Positions 1 to 12,528 of a stretch of 64,000 nt of DNA are shown here, in pieces (position 1 is the stretch's first letter; the number at the start of each line of letters is the position of its first letter). The notes under the pieces were generated by a model. That model saw only the letters and a list, made by a program, of their open reading frames with translations, had not been told where the DNA came from and did no database searches. A program made the position numbers and the translations under genes. Source of the DNA: Dermabacter sp. (GTDB lineage Bacteria > Actinomycetota > Actinomycetes > Actinomycetales > Dermabacteraceae); contig JAUNTX010000005.1 in assembly GCA_030538475.1 (NCBI GenBank), positions 1 to 64,000 on the forward strand, given 5' to 3'.

Positions 1-900
1 CTCTGCCCCGCTCGTCGCGGGCTCGGTCCCGCCGGTCACGGGCTCTGCTCCGCCGTTCGCCGGTTCGAGACGCTCGGTCAACTCGCCGGTCTCGGAAGCA
101 TCGACCGGCTCGGCGTCGCTCGTGGACACGGCGCCCGCGGAGTCGTCGCTCACGGAGTCGGCGCCCACGGAGTCAGCGCTGGGGGCGTCCGTCTCCACCT
201 CGGTTGATTCGCTGGTCTCGGGGCCGTCGCCGTCGGGCGTGCCCTCAGTATCGTCCTCGTCGTCGCTGCCGCCGCGGCCCACGGTGATGCTCAGTAGCAG
301 GAGAACGAGGCCCACGATGGCGAACACGGCGCCCACGGCGTAGGCGTAGGGCACCCAGTCGTTGCGGTCGTGGGAGGGCCACGTGATGCTCACGCTCGAG
401 GCGGCGGGCGCGGTGCCGTCGGCCACGATCAGCACCGCGCGGTAGGGCTGCGGCGCGGCGGGGTCGAGTTCCGCTCCGGCCCACTCGGCGATGTCGAGCG
501 TGGCCGGGCTCTGCGCCGTGGTGACGGCCTGCCACAGGTCGGAGGATTGCGGCCCCTCGACCTCCGCGGCGCCGTCGGCGTTGCGCTCCTCGGTGGACAG
601 CGTGGTCCACGTGGGCACGCCCGTCACCGCCGTGTAGCGGGTGCCGTCAAGAAAGGCGGCCACGTCGGTCGGAGTCGCGGCGATGATCGAGACTTCGCCC
701 TCGCTCTGAACCGTGAGCGTTCCTTCGCGGCCACCCACGTAGAGGACGCCGGGGTCGATCACCACGGCGGGTCCGGAATTGTCCAGGCTCACGCTCGCCA
801 CGTGGGCGTCGTCGGGTGCCCACGTGGTCTCGCCGAGGCGTCCGAGCACAAGGCCCACGATGCCCACGAGCAGCAACGCACATGCCAACACTTTGCGCAT
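1..900 (-). CDS. Membrane-anchored protein with acidic repeat tail (C-terminus missing)
   Basis: The frame opens at an ATG at position 900 and runs without a stop to the window edge, so at least 300 codons are present and the C-terminus lies outside. Visible parts: a short N-terminal hydrophobic segment (residues about 4-20, signal peptide or anchor), a roughly 165-residue extracytoplasmic part, a second hydrophobic helix (about 187-206) and then a long Ser/Thr/Asp/Glu-rich tail. The tail ends in near-identical heptapeptide repeats of the form E-P-x-x-G-G-x. I recognise no enzyme motif. It is divergent from nucS. The family is unknown to me; a cell-surface or envelope-associated role is inferred only from the topology. 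Confidence 0.7.
   Translation of the reverse strand, partial: MRKVLACALLLVGIVGLVLGRLGETTWAPDDAHVASVSLDNSGPAVVIDPGVLYVGGREGTLTVQSEGEVSIIAATPTDVAAFLDGTRYTAVTGVPTWTTLSTEERNADGAAEVEGPQSSDLWQAVTTAQSPATLDIAEWAGAELDPAAPQPYRAVLIVADGTAPAASSVSITWPSHDRNDWVPYAYAVGAVFAIVGLVLLLLSITVGRGGSDDEDDTEGTPDGDGPETSESTEVETDAPSADSVGADSVSDDSAGAVSTSDAEPVDASETGELTERLEPANGGAEPVTGGTEPATSGAE
4..66 (-). repeat. Three 21-bp in-frame repeats (heptapeptide repeat)
   Basis: Three consecutive 21-nt units encode E-P-A-N-G-G-A, E-P-V-T-G-G-T and E-P-A-T-S-G-A in the tail of the incomplete membrane protein. A fourth unit may begin at the window edge with another Glu codon. Such in-frame repeats often vary in copy number between strains. 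Confidence 0.7.
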
Positions 901-1056
901 GAGAGGTCTCTCTTTCTTCCAACTCGCCCCCGCACGAGACGCCGCACGGGCGCGCGGCGGCACTCGGCCATTGTCTCGAATATTCCCCTCCCTCGCCTGA
1001 AGGCCTCCGCGACCCCGGGCCAGGGAGGGCCGAATCTCACACGGCGCCGCATCGCG

Positions 1057-1062
1057 TAGGCT
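1057..1062 (+). promoter_or_regulatory. Putative -10 box of a leaderless nucS promoter
   Basis: TAGGCT fits the actinobacterial TANNNT -10 consensus and ends 7 nt before the GTG of nucS. Transcription would then start at or next to the start codon. The GGGAGG just before the GTG is too close (1 nt) to serve as a normal Shine-Dalgarno site. No convincing -35 is visible. Confidence 0.45.
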
Positions 1063-1069
1063 GGGAGGC

Positions 1070-1753
1070 GTGCGTCTTGTCCTTGCAGAATGTTCCGTCA
1101 ATTACGTGGGCCGGCTCACCGCCCACCTCCCCCGTGCGCCGCGCCTTCTCATGGTGAAGGCCGACGGCAGTGTGCTCGTCCACTCCGACGGCGGGAGCTA
1201 CAAACCCCTCAACTGGATGGCCCCGCCGTGCACGCTGAACGTCGAGGTGGCCGACGCCGAGGACGCCGAGCAAATCTGGACGGTGACCCACAAGAAGAGT
1301 GGGGACAGCCTCGAGATCACGCTCTACACGATTCTCGGCGAGATCGACCAGGAGCTCGGCGTGGATCCGGGCCTCATCAAGGACGGGGTCGAGGCCCACC
1401 TGCAGGCCCTGCTCGCGGAGAACATGACGACCCTCGGCAACGGCTGGTCGCTCGTGCGCCGCGAGTATCCGACGGCGATTGGCCCCGTGGACATCGTGGC
1501 GCGCGATCCCGACGGCGGCACGGTCGCCATCGAGATCAAGCGCCGGGGCGAGATCGACGGCGTGGAGCAGCTCACCCGCTACGTGGAACTGCTCAACCGC
1601 GATCCCCTGCTCGCGCCCGTGCGCGGCATGTTCGCCGCCCAGGAGATCAAGCCGCAGGCCCGCACGCTCGCCAAGGACCGCGGGTTCACGTGCGTCACGC
1701 TCGACTACGACCAGCTCAAAGGCATCGACGATTCGGAAATGAGGCTTTTCTAA
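1070..1753 (+). CDS. nucS: Endonuclease NucS (mismatch-specific)
   Basis: A 227-residue NucS/EndoMS. In actinobacteria, which lack MutS/MutL, this enzyme cuts both strands at mismatches and is the core of non-canonical mismatch repair. The N-terminal half matches the family (R-L-V-L-A-E-C-S-V, then G-R-L-T-A-H-L-P and Y-K-P-L-N-W-M). The C-terminal half holds the PD-(D/E)xK nuclease core (G-P-V-D-I-V-A, then A-I-E-I-K-R). The extreme C-terminus R-L-F resembles the sliding-clamp-binding tail described for NucS. The GTG start is chosen because homology begins at once and no other in-frame ATG or GTG lies close upstream. The stop overlaps the nagA start (TAATG), so the two are probably co-transcribed. 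Confidence 0.95.
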   Translation: MRLVLAECSVNYVGRLTAHLPRAPRLLMVKADGSVLVHSDGGSYKPLNWMAPPCTLNVEVADAEDAEQIWTVTHKKSGDSLEITLYTILGEIDQELGVDPGLIKDGVEAHLQALLAENMTTLGNGWSLVRREYPTAIGPVDIVARDPDGGTVAIEIKRRGEIDGVEQLTRYVELLNRDPLLAPVRGMFAAQEIKPQARTLAKDRGFTCVTLDYDQLKGIDDSEMRLF

Positions 1754-2952
1754 TGCCCACCCTGCTCACGGGCCCCGCCATCATCGAGGGCGCCCTCGTC
1801 AGCGACGCCGCCCTCCTCATCGAGGCCGACCGCATCGTCTACGCGGGCCCGCGCGCCGATCTGCCCGCCGACGCGAGCATCACCGAGACCATCGCGCACG
1901 ACGGCTACATCCTGCCCGGGCTCGTCGACATTCACAATCACGGCGGCGGCGGCTGGTCCTTCCCCGACACCGAGCACCCGGGCGATGCCGCTGCCGCGAT
2001 CAACGAGCACCGCCGCCACGGCACCACGAGCATCGTGGCCTCGCTCGTCACCGCCCCGCAGGACGTGCTTGTATCCCGCGTGCGTGCCCTCGCCGCACTG
2101 TGCGACGCCGGGGAGCTGGCGGGCATTCACCTCGAGGGCCCCTTCATTTCCGTGGCCCGCAAGGGCGCCCACGACCCGGACTTCATCGTGCCGGGTGATG
2201 CCGAACGCACGCGCGCCCTCATTGCCGAGGGTCGCGGCCACGTGGTCACGATGACCGTGGCCCCCGAAGCAGACCCCGACGGCGCGGTGAGCCGCGCCCT
2301 CATTCAGGGGCGGGCACTGCCGAGCTACGGCCACACGGACTGCTCGGGCGAACAGTTCCTCGAGGCCGTCGAGGGCGCACTGCACGCCATCGAGGCCCAG
2401 GACGGCGCGGCGCTTTCGCCTCGACCCACCGCCACGCACCTCTTCAACGCGATGCGCCCGATCCACCACCGCGACGCAGGGCCCGCCCTCGCCGCCATCG
2501 ACGCCGCCTCGCGCTCGGAGCTCGTGGTCGAACTCATCGCCGACGGGGTGCACACGAGCGCCGATACCGTGAAGTACGTGTGCGACCTCGTGCCCGCGGA
2601 TGCGCTCATGTTCATCACGGATGCGATGGCCGCGACGGGCATGGCCGATGGCTCCTATGTGCTCGGCTCCCTCGATGTGACGGTCGCGGGCGGGGTCGCC
2701 ACCCTCACCCACGGCGGCAACATCGCTGGGGGCACCGCCCACCTCATCGACGTGGTGCGCTTCGCCCACCTCGAGGCGGGCGTGGACCTCGCCCGGGCCG
2801 TCCACGCCGCGAGCCAGGTACCCGCGACCGTGCTCGGGATCCAGGCCGATGTCGGCGCCCTCGCCGAGGGCCGCCTCGCCGATATCCTCCTCGTCACGAG
2901 CGACCTCTCCCCCGTGCGCGTTATGCGCCGAGGTGCCTGGCTGGACGCGTAG
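1753..2952 (+). CDS. nagA: N-acetylglucosamine-6-phosphate deacetylase
   Basis: A 399-residue amidohydrolase that converts GlcNAc-6-phosphate to GlcN-6-phosphate and acetate in the cytosol (amino-sugar salvage and cell-wall recycling). Family signatures in order: G-L-V-D-I-H-N-H-G-G-G-G near residue 55, H-L-E-G-P-F-I, Y-G-H-T-D-C-S, A-T-H-L-F-N-A-M, E-L-I-A-D-G-V-H and F-I-T-D-A-M-A-A-T-G. These give the metal-binding Glu and His residues and the catalytic Asp. The frame is open further upstream, but the ATG that overlaps the nucS stop fits the family N-terminus. No nagB or amino-sugar transporter is adjacent. A terminator hairpin follows. Confidence 0.93.
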   Translation: MPTLLTGPAIIEGALVSDAALLIEADRIVYAGPRADLPADASITETIAHDGYILPGLVDIHNHGGGGWSFPDTEHPGDAAAAINEHRRHGTTSIVASLVTAPQDVLVSRVRALAALCDAGELAGIHLEGPFISVARKGAHDPDFIVPGDAERTRALIAEGRGHVVTMTVAPEADPDGAVSRALIQGRALPSYGHTDCSGEQFLEAVEGALHAIEAQDGAALSPRPTATHLFNAMRPIHHRDAGPALAAIDAASRSELVVELIADGVHTSADTVKYVCDLVPADALMFITDAMAATGMADGSYVLGSLDVTVAGGVATLTHGGNIAGGTAHLIDVVRFAHLEAGVDLARAVHAASQVPATVLGIQADVGALAEGRLADILLVTSDLSPVRVMRRGAWLDA

Positions 2953-3015
2953 CGCCCGCCGCAGCAGCGCGCTCGGTCAGGGCGCGAGCACAGATAGGCG
3001 CGCACAGACAACGAC

Positions 3016-3046
3016 AAGGGCGGGGAGCCGATCGCTCCCCGCCCTT
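3016..3046. terminator. Bidirectional intrinsic terminator between nagA and atpC
   Basis: A 13-bp perfect inverted repeat (AAGGGCGGGGAGC with its complement) around a 5-nt loop lies between the convergent ends of nagA and the atp operon. The A/T pairs at its base give short U runs in both directions. Confidence 0.8.
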
Positions 3047-3085
3047 CATCGTGTGCTCTCGTCGTGAGGCCCTACTCGTGAGTGC

Positions 3086-4830
<1,745 letters not shown>

Positions 4831-4856
4831 CTATTACTCCAAAGGTGGTTGTGCAC

Positions 4857-5771
4857 TCAGCGTTCTTTGCGTCCCGAAGAGTTGAGGGCGTCGGCGCCAC
4901 CCACAATCTCCGTGATTTCCTGCGTAATTTCGGCCTGACGGGCGGAATTGGCCAGGCGCGTGAACTTGTGGATCTGGGTCCCCGCGTTGTCCGTCGCGGC
5001 CTTCATCGCCTTCTGCCTGCTCGCGTGCTCGGAAGCAATCGACTGCAGAAGGATGTTGACGATGCGCGACTGGACGTAGCGCGGCACGAGTTCCTCGAAC
5101 ACCTCGGCGGGGTTCGGGGAGTATTCGTACAGCGGGTAGGTGCCGGTTTCGGCGCCGTCCTCGTCTCCGCGCAGCTGCAGCGGCACGAGGCGCACCACGT
5201 TGACATCCTGGCGGAAGCGGTTGACGAACTTGTGGCCCACGACGTACAGCTCGTCGAGGTGAACCTCGGGGTCCTCCGACAGCAGCGCGTCGCGCAGCAC
5301 GACCGAGATCTCCCGGCCCACCTTCGGCAGGTCCTCTTCACGCACGCCCACCCACGACTGCTCCGGCGGCCGGTTGCGGAAGCGATAGTAGGAATCGCCC
5401 TTGCGTCCGACCACGAACTTCACCGGGGTCTTGCCCTCGGCGCGCAGGTGGTTCGACAGGCGCTCGGCCTCGCGGATCGCGCTCGGCGAGTACGAACCGG
5501 CCATGCCGCGATCCGACGTGATGATGAGGACGCCGACGCGGCCCGTCTGGGTGCGGTCCTTCTCGAGGAAGGGGTGCACGGCATCGTCCGCGTGGGCGAC
5601 CACGGCGGCAATCGCTCCGGTGATGGCTTCCGCGTACGGGGTGGTGGCCTGAACGCGGGCATGAGCCTTGGAAATGCGCGCAGCGGCGATCATCTCCTGG
5701 GCCTGGAAGATCTTCTTCATGCCCTTCGCGGAGGAAATCTTCTTCTTGTATTCCCTTTGCTGGGATCCCAT
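4857..5771 (-). CDS. atpG: ATP synthase gamma subunit
   Basis: A 304-residue central-stalk subunit that couples c-ring rotation to catalysis. It has the typical N-terminal helix (I-S-S-A-K-G-M-K-K-I-F-Q-A-Q-E-M-I-A-A), the middle S-D-R-G-M-A-G-S-Y motif (usually S-D-R-G-L-x-G) and the C-terminal helix (A-M-K-A-A-T-D-N-A, then N-x-x-R-Q-A-E-I-T-Q-E-I-x-E-I). It sits in the usual place between atpA and atpD. Confidence 0.97.
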   Translation of the reverse strand: MGSQQREYKKKISSAKGMKKIFQAQEMIAAARISKAHARVQATTPYAEAITGAIAAVVAHADDAVHPFLEKDRTQTGRVGVLIITSDRGMAGSYSPSAIREAERLSNHLRAEGKTPVKFVVGRKGDSYYRFRNRPPEQSWVGVREEDLPKVGREISVVLRDALLSEDPEVHLDELYVVGHKFVNRFRQDVNVVRLVPLQLRGDEDGAETGTYPLYEYSPNPAEVFEELVPRYVQSRIVNILLQSIASEHASRQKAMKAATDNAGTQIHKFTRLANSARQAEITQEITEIVGGADALNSSGRKER

Positions 5772-5812
5772 GTCTCTCCCTCGTGACTAACGATCGATCT
5801 CGTGAACTCGCG

Positions 5813-7444
<1,632 letters not shown>

Positions 7445-7513
7445 CGCGCTCCGCTTCCTTCTGTAGTGAACTCCCGGCGGGGCCGGGAAGGGGTGGTCTG
7501 TGTGGTGACGAGG

Positions 7514-8329
7514 TCAGGCGGTCAGCTTTTCGCGGGCATCCCTGACGCGCCCCGCAATGGTGGCGTCGTAGAGGTCATCGCCGACGGTCACCTGCATGCC
7601 GCCGATCACCTCCGGGTCGATCTCGTAGTTGAGCGTGATCTCCGTGCCGTAGCGGGCGGCGAGGATGCGCGAGAGGCGCTCCCGCTGCTCGTCGTTCAGG
7701 GCAATGGCGCTCGTGACAACGCCGAGGCGCTGGCGGCGACGTTCGCTCGCGTACGTGGCGAAGGCGTCGACGCGGGCGGGCACCTTGATATCGGTGTCGA
7801 AGCGCACCGCCTGGCGGGCGATGCGTTCGGTCACGGGCAGGGCCCGTCCGCCGAGGAGCGAGCGTACGAGGGCCTCGCGCTCATCCACGCGGTCCCTCGT
7901 GGCATCGAAGGCTTCCGAGATCTCGGGGGTGTCCTGGATGATCCGAGCGAACTGGAACAGTTCGGATTCGACCGTATCGAGGTCGCCCGCGCGTTCTGCC
8001 GTGATGAGCAGGAGGCACACGCCCGCGGTCTCGAGCGCCTCGAGAAGGTGGTGCTGTTCCGACCAGCGGGCCGTGACGGCCTGCAGCGTGATGTCCAGGG
8101 CGGCCGACGAGACGCGGCCCTCGAAGAGGGAGCGGATCACCGAGGTCTTGATATCGGCGTCGCGTCCTGGGTCGCTCAGCAGGCGCACGAGTCGATTGCT
8201 CCCGTCGATCGCGTCGAGGATCTCGAAGAGTTCCCCGGCAATCGCGGTGAGATCGGCTCCACTGTCCTGCGCCACCTCGGTGGTGCGCTTCAGCACGGTG
8301 TCAAGCGACTGGGCTGACACTCCTCGCAT
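7514..8329 (-). CDS. atpH: ATP synthase delta subunit
   Basis: A 271-residue OSCP/delta subunit that ties the b stator stalk to the top of F1. The C-terminal part contains the family sequence I-T-L-N-Y-E-I-D-P-E-V-I-G-G-M-Q-V-T-V-G-D. At about 270 residues it is longer than the roughly 175 residues of E. coli, as is common in actinobacteria. It starts 13 nt after atpF ends. Confidence 0.94.
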   Translation of the reverse strand: MRGVSAQSLDTVLKRTTEVAQDSGADLTAIAGELFEILDAIDGSNRLVRLLSDPGRDADIKTSVIRSLFEGRVSSAALDITLQAVTARWSEQHHLLEALETAGVCLLLITAERAGDLDTVESELFQFARIIQDTPEISEAFDATRDRVDEREALVRSLLGGRALPVTERIARQAVRFDTDIKVPARVDAFATYASERRRQRLGVVTSAIALNDEQRERLSRILAARYGTEITLNYEIDPEVIGGMQVTVGDDLYDATIAGRVRDAREKLTA

Positions 8330-8342
8330 AACGGGCCTTTCC

Positions 8343-8891
8343 TTACTTCGTGGTGGCGCTCGACGATTCGAGATCGTCGAGGAACCGGTCGATCACGCGG
8401 CGCGAACGCTCGTCGTCGGTGAGCGCTTCGCCCACGATCTTCGAGGCCAGCGTGCTCGCCAGGCTTCCCACGTCTCCGCGAAGCTGTGCCGAGGCCTGGG
8501 TGCGTTCTGCCTCGAGCTGCTGGCGTCCGGCACCGAGCACGCGCTCGGATTCGAGGCCAGCGCGCGACTTGGCTTCGTCGATGATGCGGGCGCCTTCCTG
8601 GCGCGCGTTCTCGCGGATCTCGGCAGCCTCGCGGCGCGCGGCGGCGAGCTCCTGCTCTTGCGTTTCCTTGAGGCGATCCGCTTCCTGCTGGGCCTGTTCG
8701 GCCTTCTCCAGGCCTCCCTCGATGCGCTCGGCGCGCTCGTCGAGGACCGCGGTCATTTTCGGCAGCACAAGCTTGATGAAGATGACGGCGAAGACGATGA
8801 GGAAGAACAGCGCCCAGAAGAGCTCAAACCACGGCGGGATGAACAACAGGACGGGGTTCGCGTCGACTCCTTCTCCTGCAGCAGTATTCAT
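8343..8891 (-). CDS. atpF: ATP synthase b subunit
   Basis: A 182-residue stator subunit with one N-terminal membrane helix (residues about 22-42) and then a long charged Ala/Glu/Arg-rich coiled coil that dimerises and reaches up to delta. The membrane-proximal F-I-K-L-V-L-P-K-M is typical. It lies between atpE and atpH. Confidence 0.95.
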   Translation of the reverse strand: MNTAAGEGVDANPVLLFIPPWFELFWALFFLIVFAVIFIKLVLPKMTAVLDERAERIEGGLEKAEQAQQEADRLKETQEQELAAARREAAEIRENARQEGARIIDEAKSRAGLESERVLGAGRQQLEAERTQASAQLRGDVGSLASTLASKIVGEALTDDERSRRVIDRFLDDLESSSATTK

Positions 8892-8911
8892 GGTGATATT
8901 CCCGTTCAGGA

Positions 8912-9223
<312 letters not shown>

Positions 9224-10036
9224 TCAGTGTTCTTCCGCGGTGGCCATGTTGATGTACACGGCCGACAGGATGGTGAACACGAACGCTTGGAGCGCGCCAA
9301 CAAAAATTTCAAATCCGTAGATGCCAAAGGCGAGGGCCCCGGCAAAGGGCGACACGGCCATGAGCCACGTGCCGCTGAAGAGGAGTCCGTGGGCCATCGA
9401 GATGAAGACGACGAGCATCATGTGCCCGGCGATCATGTTGGCCAGCAGACGGATGGTGAGCGAGCCCCAGCGAATAATGGCGATCTGGAGGAACTCGATC
9501 GGCACGAGCAGCAGGTAGATCGGCTTCGGCACGCCCGGGGGCATGGTTTCGTGCTTGAGGTATCCGGCGAAGCCGTGCTGCTTGACGCCCGCGATGATGT
9601 AGGTGAAGAAGGTCCACATGGCCAGCACGAGCGGGAGGCCGACGACGGAGGTGCCCGCGAGCAGGGTGAGCGGGAAGACGCCGGCGAGGTTCATCGTGAT
9701 GATGAACAGGAACATCGTGATGAGCATGGGCGCGTACTTCTTGCCCTTGTCTTCGCCGAGGGTGGCGTTGACGATCGAGTTCTGGACGAACTCGAGCACC
9801 ATCTCGAACATGCTCTGGATCCGGCTGGGCACGAGCTTCGCGCGCGACGCGATGAGGTAGGTGGTCGCGAGGACCACGATCACGACGAGGAGCCGAATGA
9901 GCTGCACTCGGTTGAACTCAAAGATCGTGCCTTCGAAGAGGATGGCAGGAGGGGTGAATTCCGAGAGCGTGGGGAGATGGAAAAGAGAATCGCCTTCTGC
10001 CACGACTCGCGAAGGATCGTTGGTGATCAACTGCAC
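9224..10036 (-). CDS. atpB: ATP synthase a subunit
   Basis: A 270-residue polytopic subunit that forms the proton half-channels. The essential Arg is in L-T-I-R-L-L-A-N-M-I-A-G-H. The C-terminal helix (Q-A-F-V-F-T-I-L-S-A-V-Y-I) is conserved. It is the first core subunit of the operon, 128 nt after the atpI-like gene; that gap contains no recognisable signal. Confidence 0.96.
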   Translation of the reverse strand: MQLITNDPSRVVAEGDSLFHLPTLSEFTPPAILFEGTIFEFNRVQLIRLLVVIVVLATTYLIASRAKLVPSRIQSMFEMVLEFVQNSIVNATLGEDKGKKYAPMLITMFLFIITMNLAGVFPLTLLAGTSVVGLPLVLAMWTFFTYIIAGVKQHGFAGYLKHETMPPGVPKPIYLLLVPIEFLQIAIIRWGSLTIRLLANMIAGHMMLVVFISMAHGLLFSGTWLMAVSPFAGALAFGIYGFEIFVGALQAFVFTILSAVYINMATAEEH

Positions 10037-10164
10037 TTACTCCAATGAATCGGCCGGCGTGTGGATCGCAGTGGGTTCTGAACCCGCGCTTCCTTGAGGG
10101 GGCTTCCACCGGTCATAACGGACGCACCCAATATAACAGAGGTCCGACGGGCCCTCGCGCCCAG

Positions 10165-10581
10165 CTAGACCTCGAGGCGGGGCCTGGTGCGGATGAGAAG
10201 ACCGATCTCCACGACGGTGGGCACGACGGCGCCGACGAGCAGCGCAATACCGACCCAGGGGGTCGAGAGCCAGGTGGCGCCCTGCACGACGAGAACGGCG
10301 ATGATGAGGGCAAACATCTTGATGACCCAGGTGCCGAGCACGCTCGTGGCGAGAGCGGCGAAGCCGCCGTCGAGCCCCCAGAACGCGGTGATGAGCGTGG
10401 GCAGCGTGGCGATGAGCGCGAACCCGGTGCCGACAAGGGCGCCATTGAGCGCGCGGGCATCGCCGACGGCAACGGCGACGGCGATGAGCACGAGGTCGAG
10501 CACCACGCCGACGATGACGGCGATGACGAAGGCCCGGCGAAGCGCCTTCGTGTTCATCTCCTTGGCGTCAGAGGAGGCCAT
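10165..10581 (-). CDS. AtpI-like membrane protein preceding the ATP synthase
   Basis: A 138-residue protein with four predicted membrane helices and a short charged N-terminus. It stands exactly where mycobacteria have Rv1303, between wecA and atpB. AtpI-like proteins are thought to help assemble the c-ring. The ATG at 10581 is preferred to further upstream options because it has an AAAGGA Shine-Dalgarno and overlaps the wecA end by only 14 nt. Sequence conservation in this family is low, so the assignment rests on position and topology. Confidence 0.75.
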   Translation of the reverse strand: MASSDAKEMNTKALRRAFVIAVIVGVVLDLVLIAVAVAVGDARALNGALVGTGFALIATLPTLITAFWGLDGGFAALATSVLGTWVIKMFALIIAVLVVQGATWLSTPWVGIALLVGAVVPTVVEIGLLIRTRPRLEV

Positions 10582-11692
10582 GAGTTCCTTTCTTGGCGCG
10601 CGCGGCCCGCAGCCGGGCGACGGGATCCAGCGTGATGAGAACGGCGATGATGATCGAGAAGATCCAGATGCCGATGGTGACACTCAGGGGGAAGAAGACG
10701 GGGGCGAGCATGCCGAGGCACACGAGGAAGGTCCACATGTACATGATGAAGACCGCGTTGACCTTGGAGTGCCCGAGTGACAGCAGGCGGTGGTGCAGGT
10801 GGAGCTGATCGGCGTGGAACGGCGATTTTCCGCTGCTGACGCGGCGCAGGACGGCGAGGCCCATGTCCAGCAGGGGCAGGATCATCACGGCGACGGGCAT
10901 GAGGATCGGCAGGAACTGCCCGAGCGCGTCGGCTGGGGCGAGGCGCAGCGGGTCCACCTGGCCGGTGACGGCGATCGTGGAGGAGGCGAGCAGGAGGCCG
11001 AGCAGGAGCGCGCCGGAGTCCCCCATGAAGATGCGCGCCTTGGAGAAGTTGTGCGGGAGGAATCCCACGCACGTGCCGATCATGAGGGCCGTGATGAGGG
11101 TCGCGAGCGAGGAGTAGTCGGTCGCGCTCGCGTCCCTCGTGAGGGAGTAGGCGTAGATGAAGAAGGCGGCGCCGCCAATCGCCATGACGCCCGAGGCGAG
11201 GCCGTCGAGCCCGTCGATGAAGTTGACGGCGTTCATACATCCGATGATGACGACGACCGTGAGCACGAGCGAGGCGTGGGGTGAGAGGAGGGTGACGCCG
11301 CCAATGGGGAGGGTCACGAGCTGCACGCCCTGATAGGCGAGGAAGACGGCGATGAGTGCCTGGCCGGCCAGCTTGGTCACCCAGTCGAGGTCCCACTTGT
11401 CGTCGAGCGCGCCGAGCAGGCAGATGAGGCCGCCCGCGATGAGGATCGCCCAGGGCTTGAAGGAGCTCTCGAAGAGCGGGGCAAGGAAGGGTGTCCACGA
11501 GGCGAGGACCATCGTGACGGCGACGCCGACGTACATCGCGACGCCCCCGAGCCTCGGGGTGACCTCTTGGTGAACGTCACGCTCGCGCACGGCCGTCATG
11601 GCGCCCAGTCGGCGCGCCAGCAGCCGCGCCGCGGGGGTGGCCAGGAAGGTCACCGCCGCGGCGACGAGCATGAGAAAGAGGTAAATCCTCAA
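10568..11692 (-). CDS. wecA: Undecaprenyl-phosphate sugar-1-phosphate transferase (WecA/MraY family)
   Basis: A 374-residue integral membrane enzyme with about 10-11 helices. It transfers a sugar phosphate (GlcNAc-1-P in the mycobacterial orthologue Rv1302) to a polyprenyl phosphate, the first step in cell-wall polymer linker synthesis. The family motifs are present: G-A-L-D-D-K-W-D-L, N-F-I-D-G-L-D-G-L-A-S-G and the cytoplasmic H-L-H-H-R-L-L. The start overlaps the sua5 end by 4 nt. The true sugar substrate cannot be read from sequence. Confidence 0.88.
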   Translation of the reverse strand: MRIYLFLMLVAAAVTFLATPAARLLARRLGAMTAVRERDVHQEVTPRLGGVAMYVGVAVTMVLASWTPFLAPLFESSFKPWAILIAGGLICLLGALDDKWDLDWVTKLAGQALIAVFLAYQGVQLVTLPIGGVTLLSPHASLVLTVVVIIGCMNAVNFIDGLDGLASGVMAIGGAAFFIYAYSLTRDASATDYSSLATLITALMIGTCVGFLPHNFSKARIFMGDSGALLLGLLLASSTIAVTGQVDPLRLAPADALGQFLPILMPVAVMILPLLDMGLAVLRRVSSGKSPFHADQLHLHHRLLSLGHSKVNAVFIMYMWTFLVCLGMLAPVFFPLSVTIGIWIFSIIIAVLITLDPVARLRAARAKKGTHGLL

Positions 11693-12528
11693 GCGCGGCC
11701 CTCAGCCTGTGGTGCGGGGGCCTCGGCCTGCTCTACCGCGGGTGCAGCGTCAGCCTCCGGGGCTTCGCCGTCGTTCGGGGCCGCTTCTGCGTCGGCCTCC
11801 GTCACCGAATCCGGCGCCACCTCCGCCTCCGATTCCGGCTGCTGCTCGGACTCTGCTTCCAGCTCCGGCTCGGGCTCGGGTTCCGGCTCCGGCGTGAAGA
11901 TCGGCCCGAACTTCGCGACGATCTCCTCTTCGGTGATCGCTCCGGGGCGCAGGATTGCCACGGGCTCGACGGTCGCATCAATGATGGTCGAGGATTCGCC
12001 GATCGGCGAGGGCCCTGCGTCGAGGTACACCTCTACGCGGTCACCGAGCTGGGTGGCGGCATCGACGATGCTCGTGGCCGCATCGCGCCCGTGCTTGTTC
12101 GCGCTCGAGACGGCGAGAGGGCCGGTCTTCTTCAGCAGGGCAAGCGTGCCTTCGTGATTGGGCATCCGCAGCGCGACCGTGCCGCGGCTTTCGCCGAGGT
12201 CCCACATGAGGGAGGGCTGCGCCTTGACGATGAGGGTGAGGGCGCCCGGCCAGTATTCGTCGGCGAGGTCTTCGGCAATCGGCGGAATGTCGACGCCGAG
12301 CGCGTGGAGCACCCCGGCGTCGCCGATGAGCACGGGCGGGGGCACGTTGCGCCCGCGTCCCTTGGCATCGAGCAGGGCCTGCACGGCGTCGGCATTGAAG
12401 GCGTCGGCGCCGATGCCGTACACGGTGTCGGTGGGCACCACGATGAGCTGGCCGCTCTGGACGGCCTCCACCGCCGCCTGCAGGCTTTCCTCGCGGTTGT
12501 CGTCTGTGCTGTAGTCGTACACGCTCAC
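11689..12528 (-). CDS. tsaC: L-threonylcarbamoyladenylate synthase (Sua5/YrdC family)
   Basis: A 279-residue protein. The first 195 residues or so are a YrdC/Sua5 domain (V-P-T-D-T-V-Y-G-I-G-A-D-A-F, P-L-A-V-S-S-A-N-K-H-G) that makes threonylcarbamoyl-AMP for t6A37 in ANN-decoding tRNAs. TsaD, its partner, is also in this window (24.9 kb). The last 85 residues or so are an acidic Glu/Pro/Ala tail including E-P-E-P-E-P-E-P-E-L, not part of the enzyme fold and not the C-terminal Sua5 domain. It overlaps both prmC and wecA by 4 nt. Confidence 0.92.
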   Translation of the reverse strand: MSVYDYSTDDNREESLQAAVEAVQSGQLIVVPTDTVYGIGADAFNADAVQALLDAKGRGRNVPPPVLIGDAGVLHALGVDIPPIAEDLADEYWPGALTLIVKAQPSLMWDLGESRGTVALRMPNHEGTLALLKKTGPLAVSSANKHGRDAATSIVDAATQLGDRVEVYLDAGPSPIGESSTIIDATVEPVAILRPGAITEEEIVAKFGPIFTPEPEPEPEPELEAESEQQPESEAEVAPDSVTEADAEAAPNDGEAPEADAAPAVEQAEAPAPQAEGRA

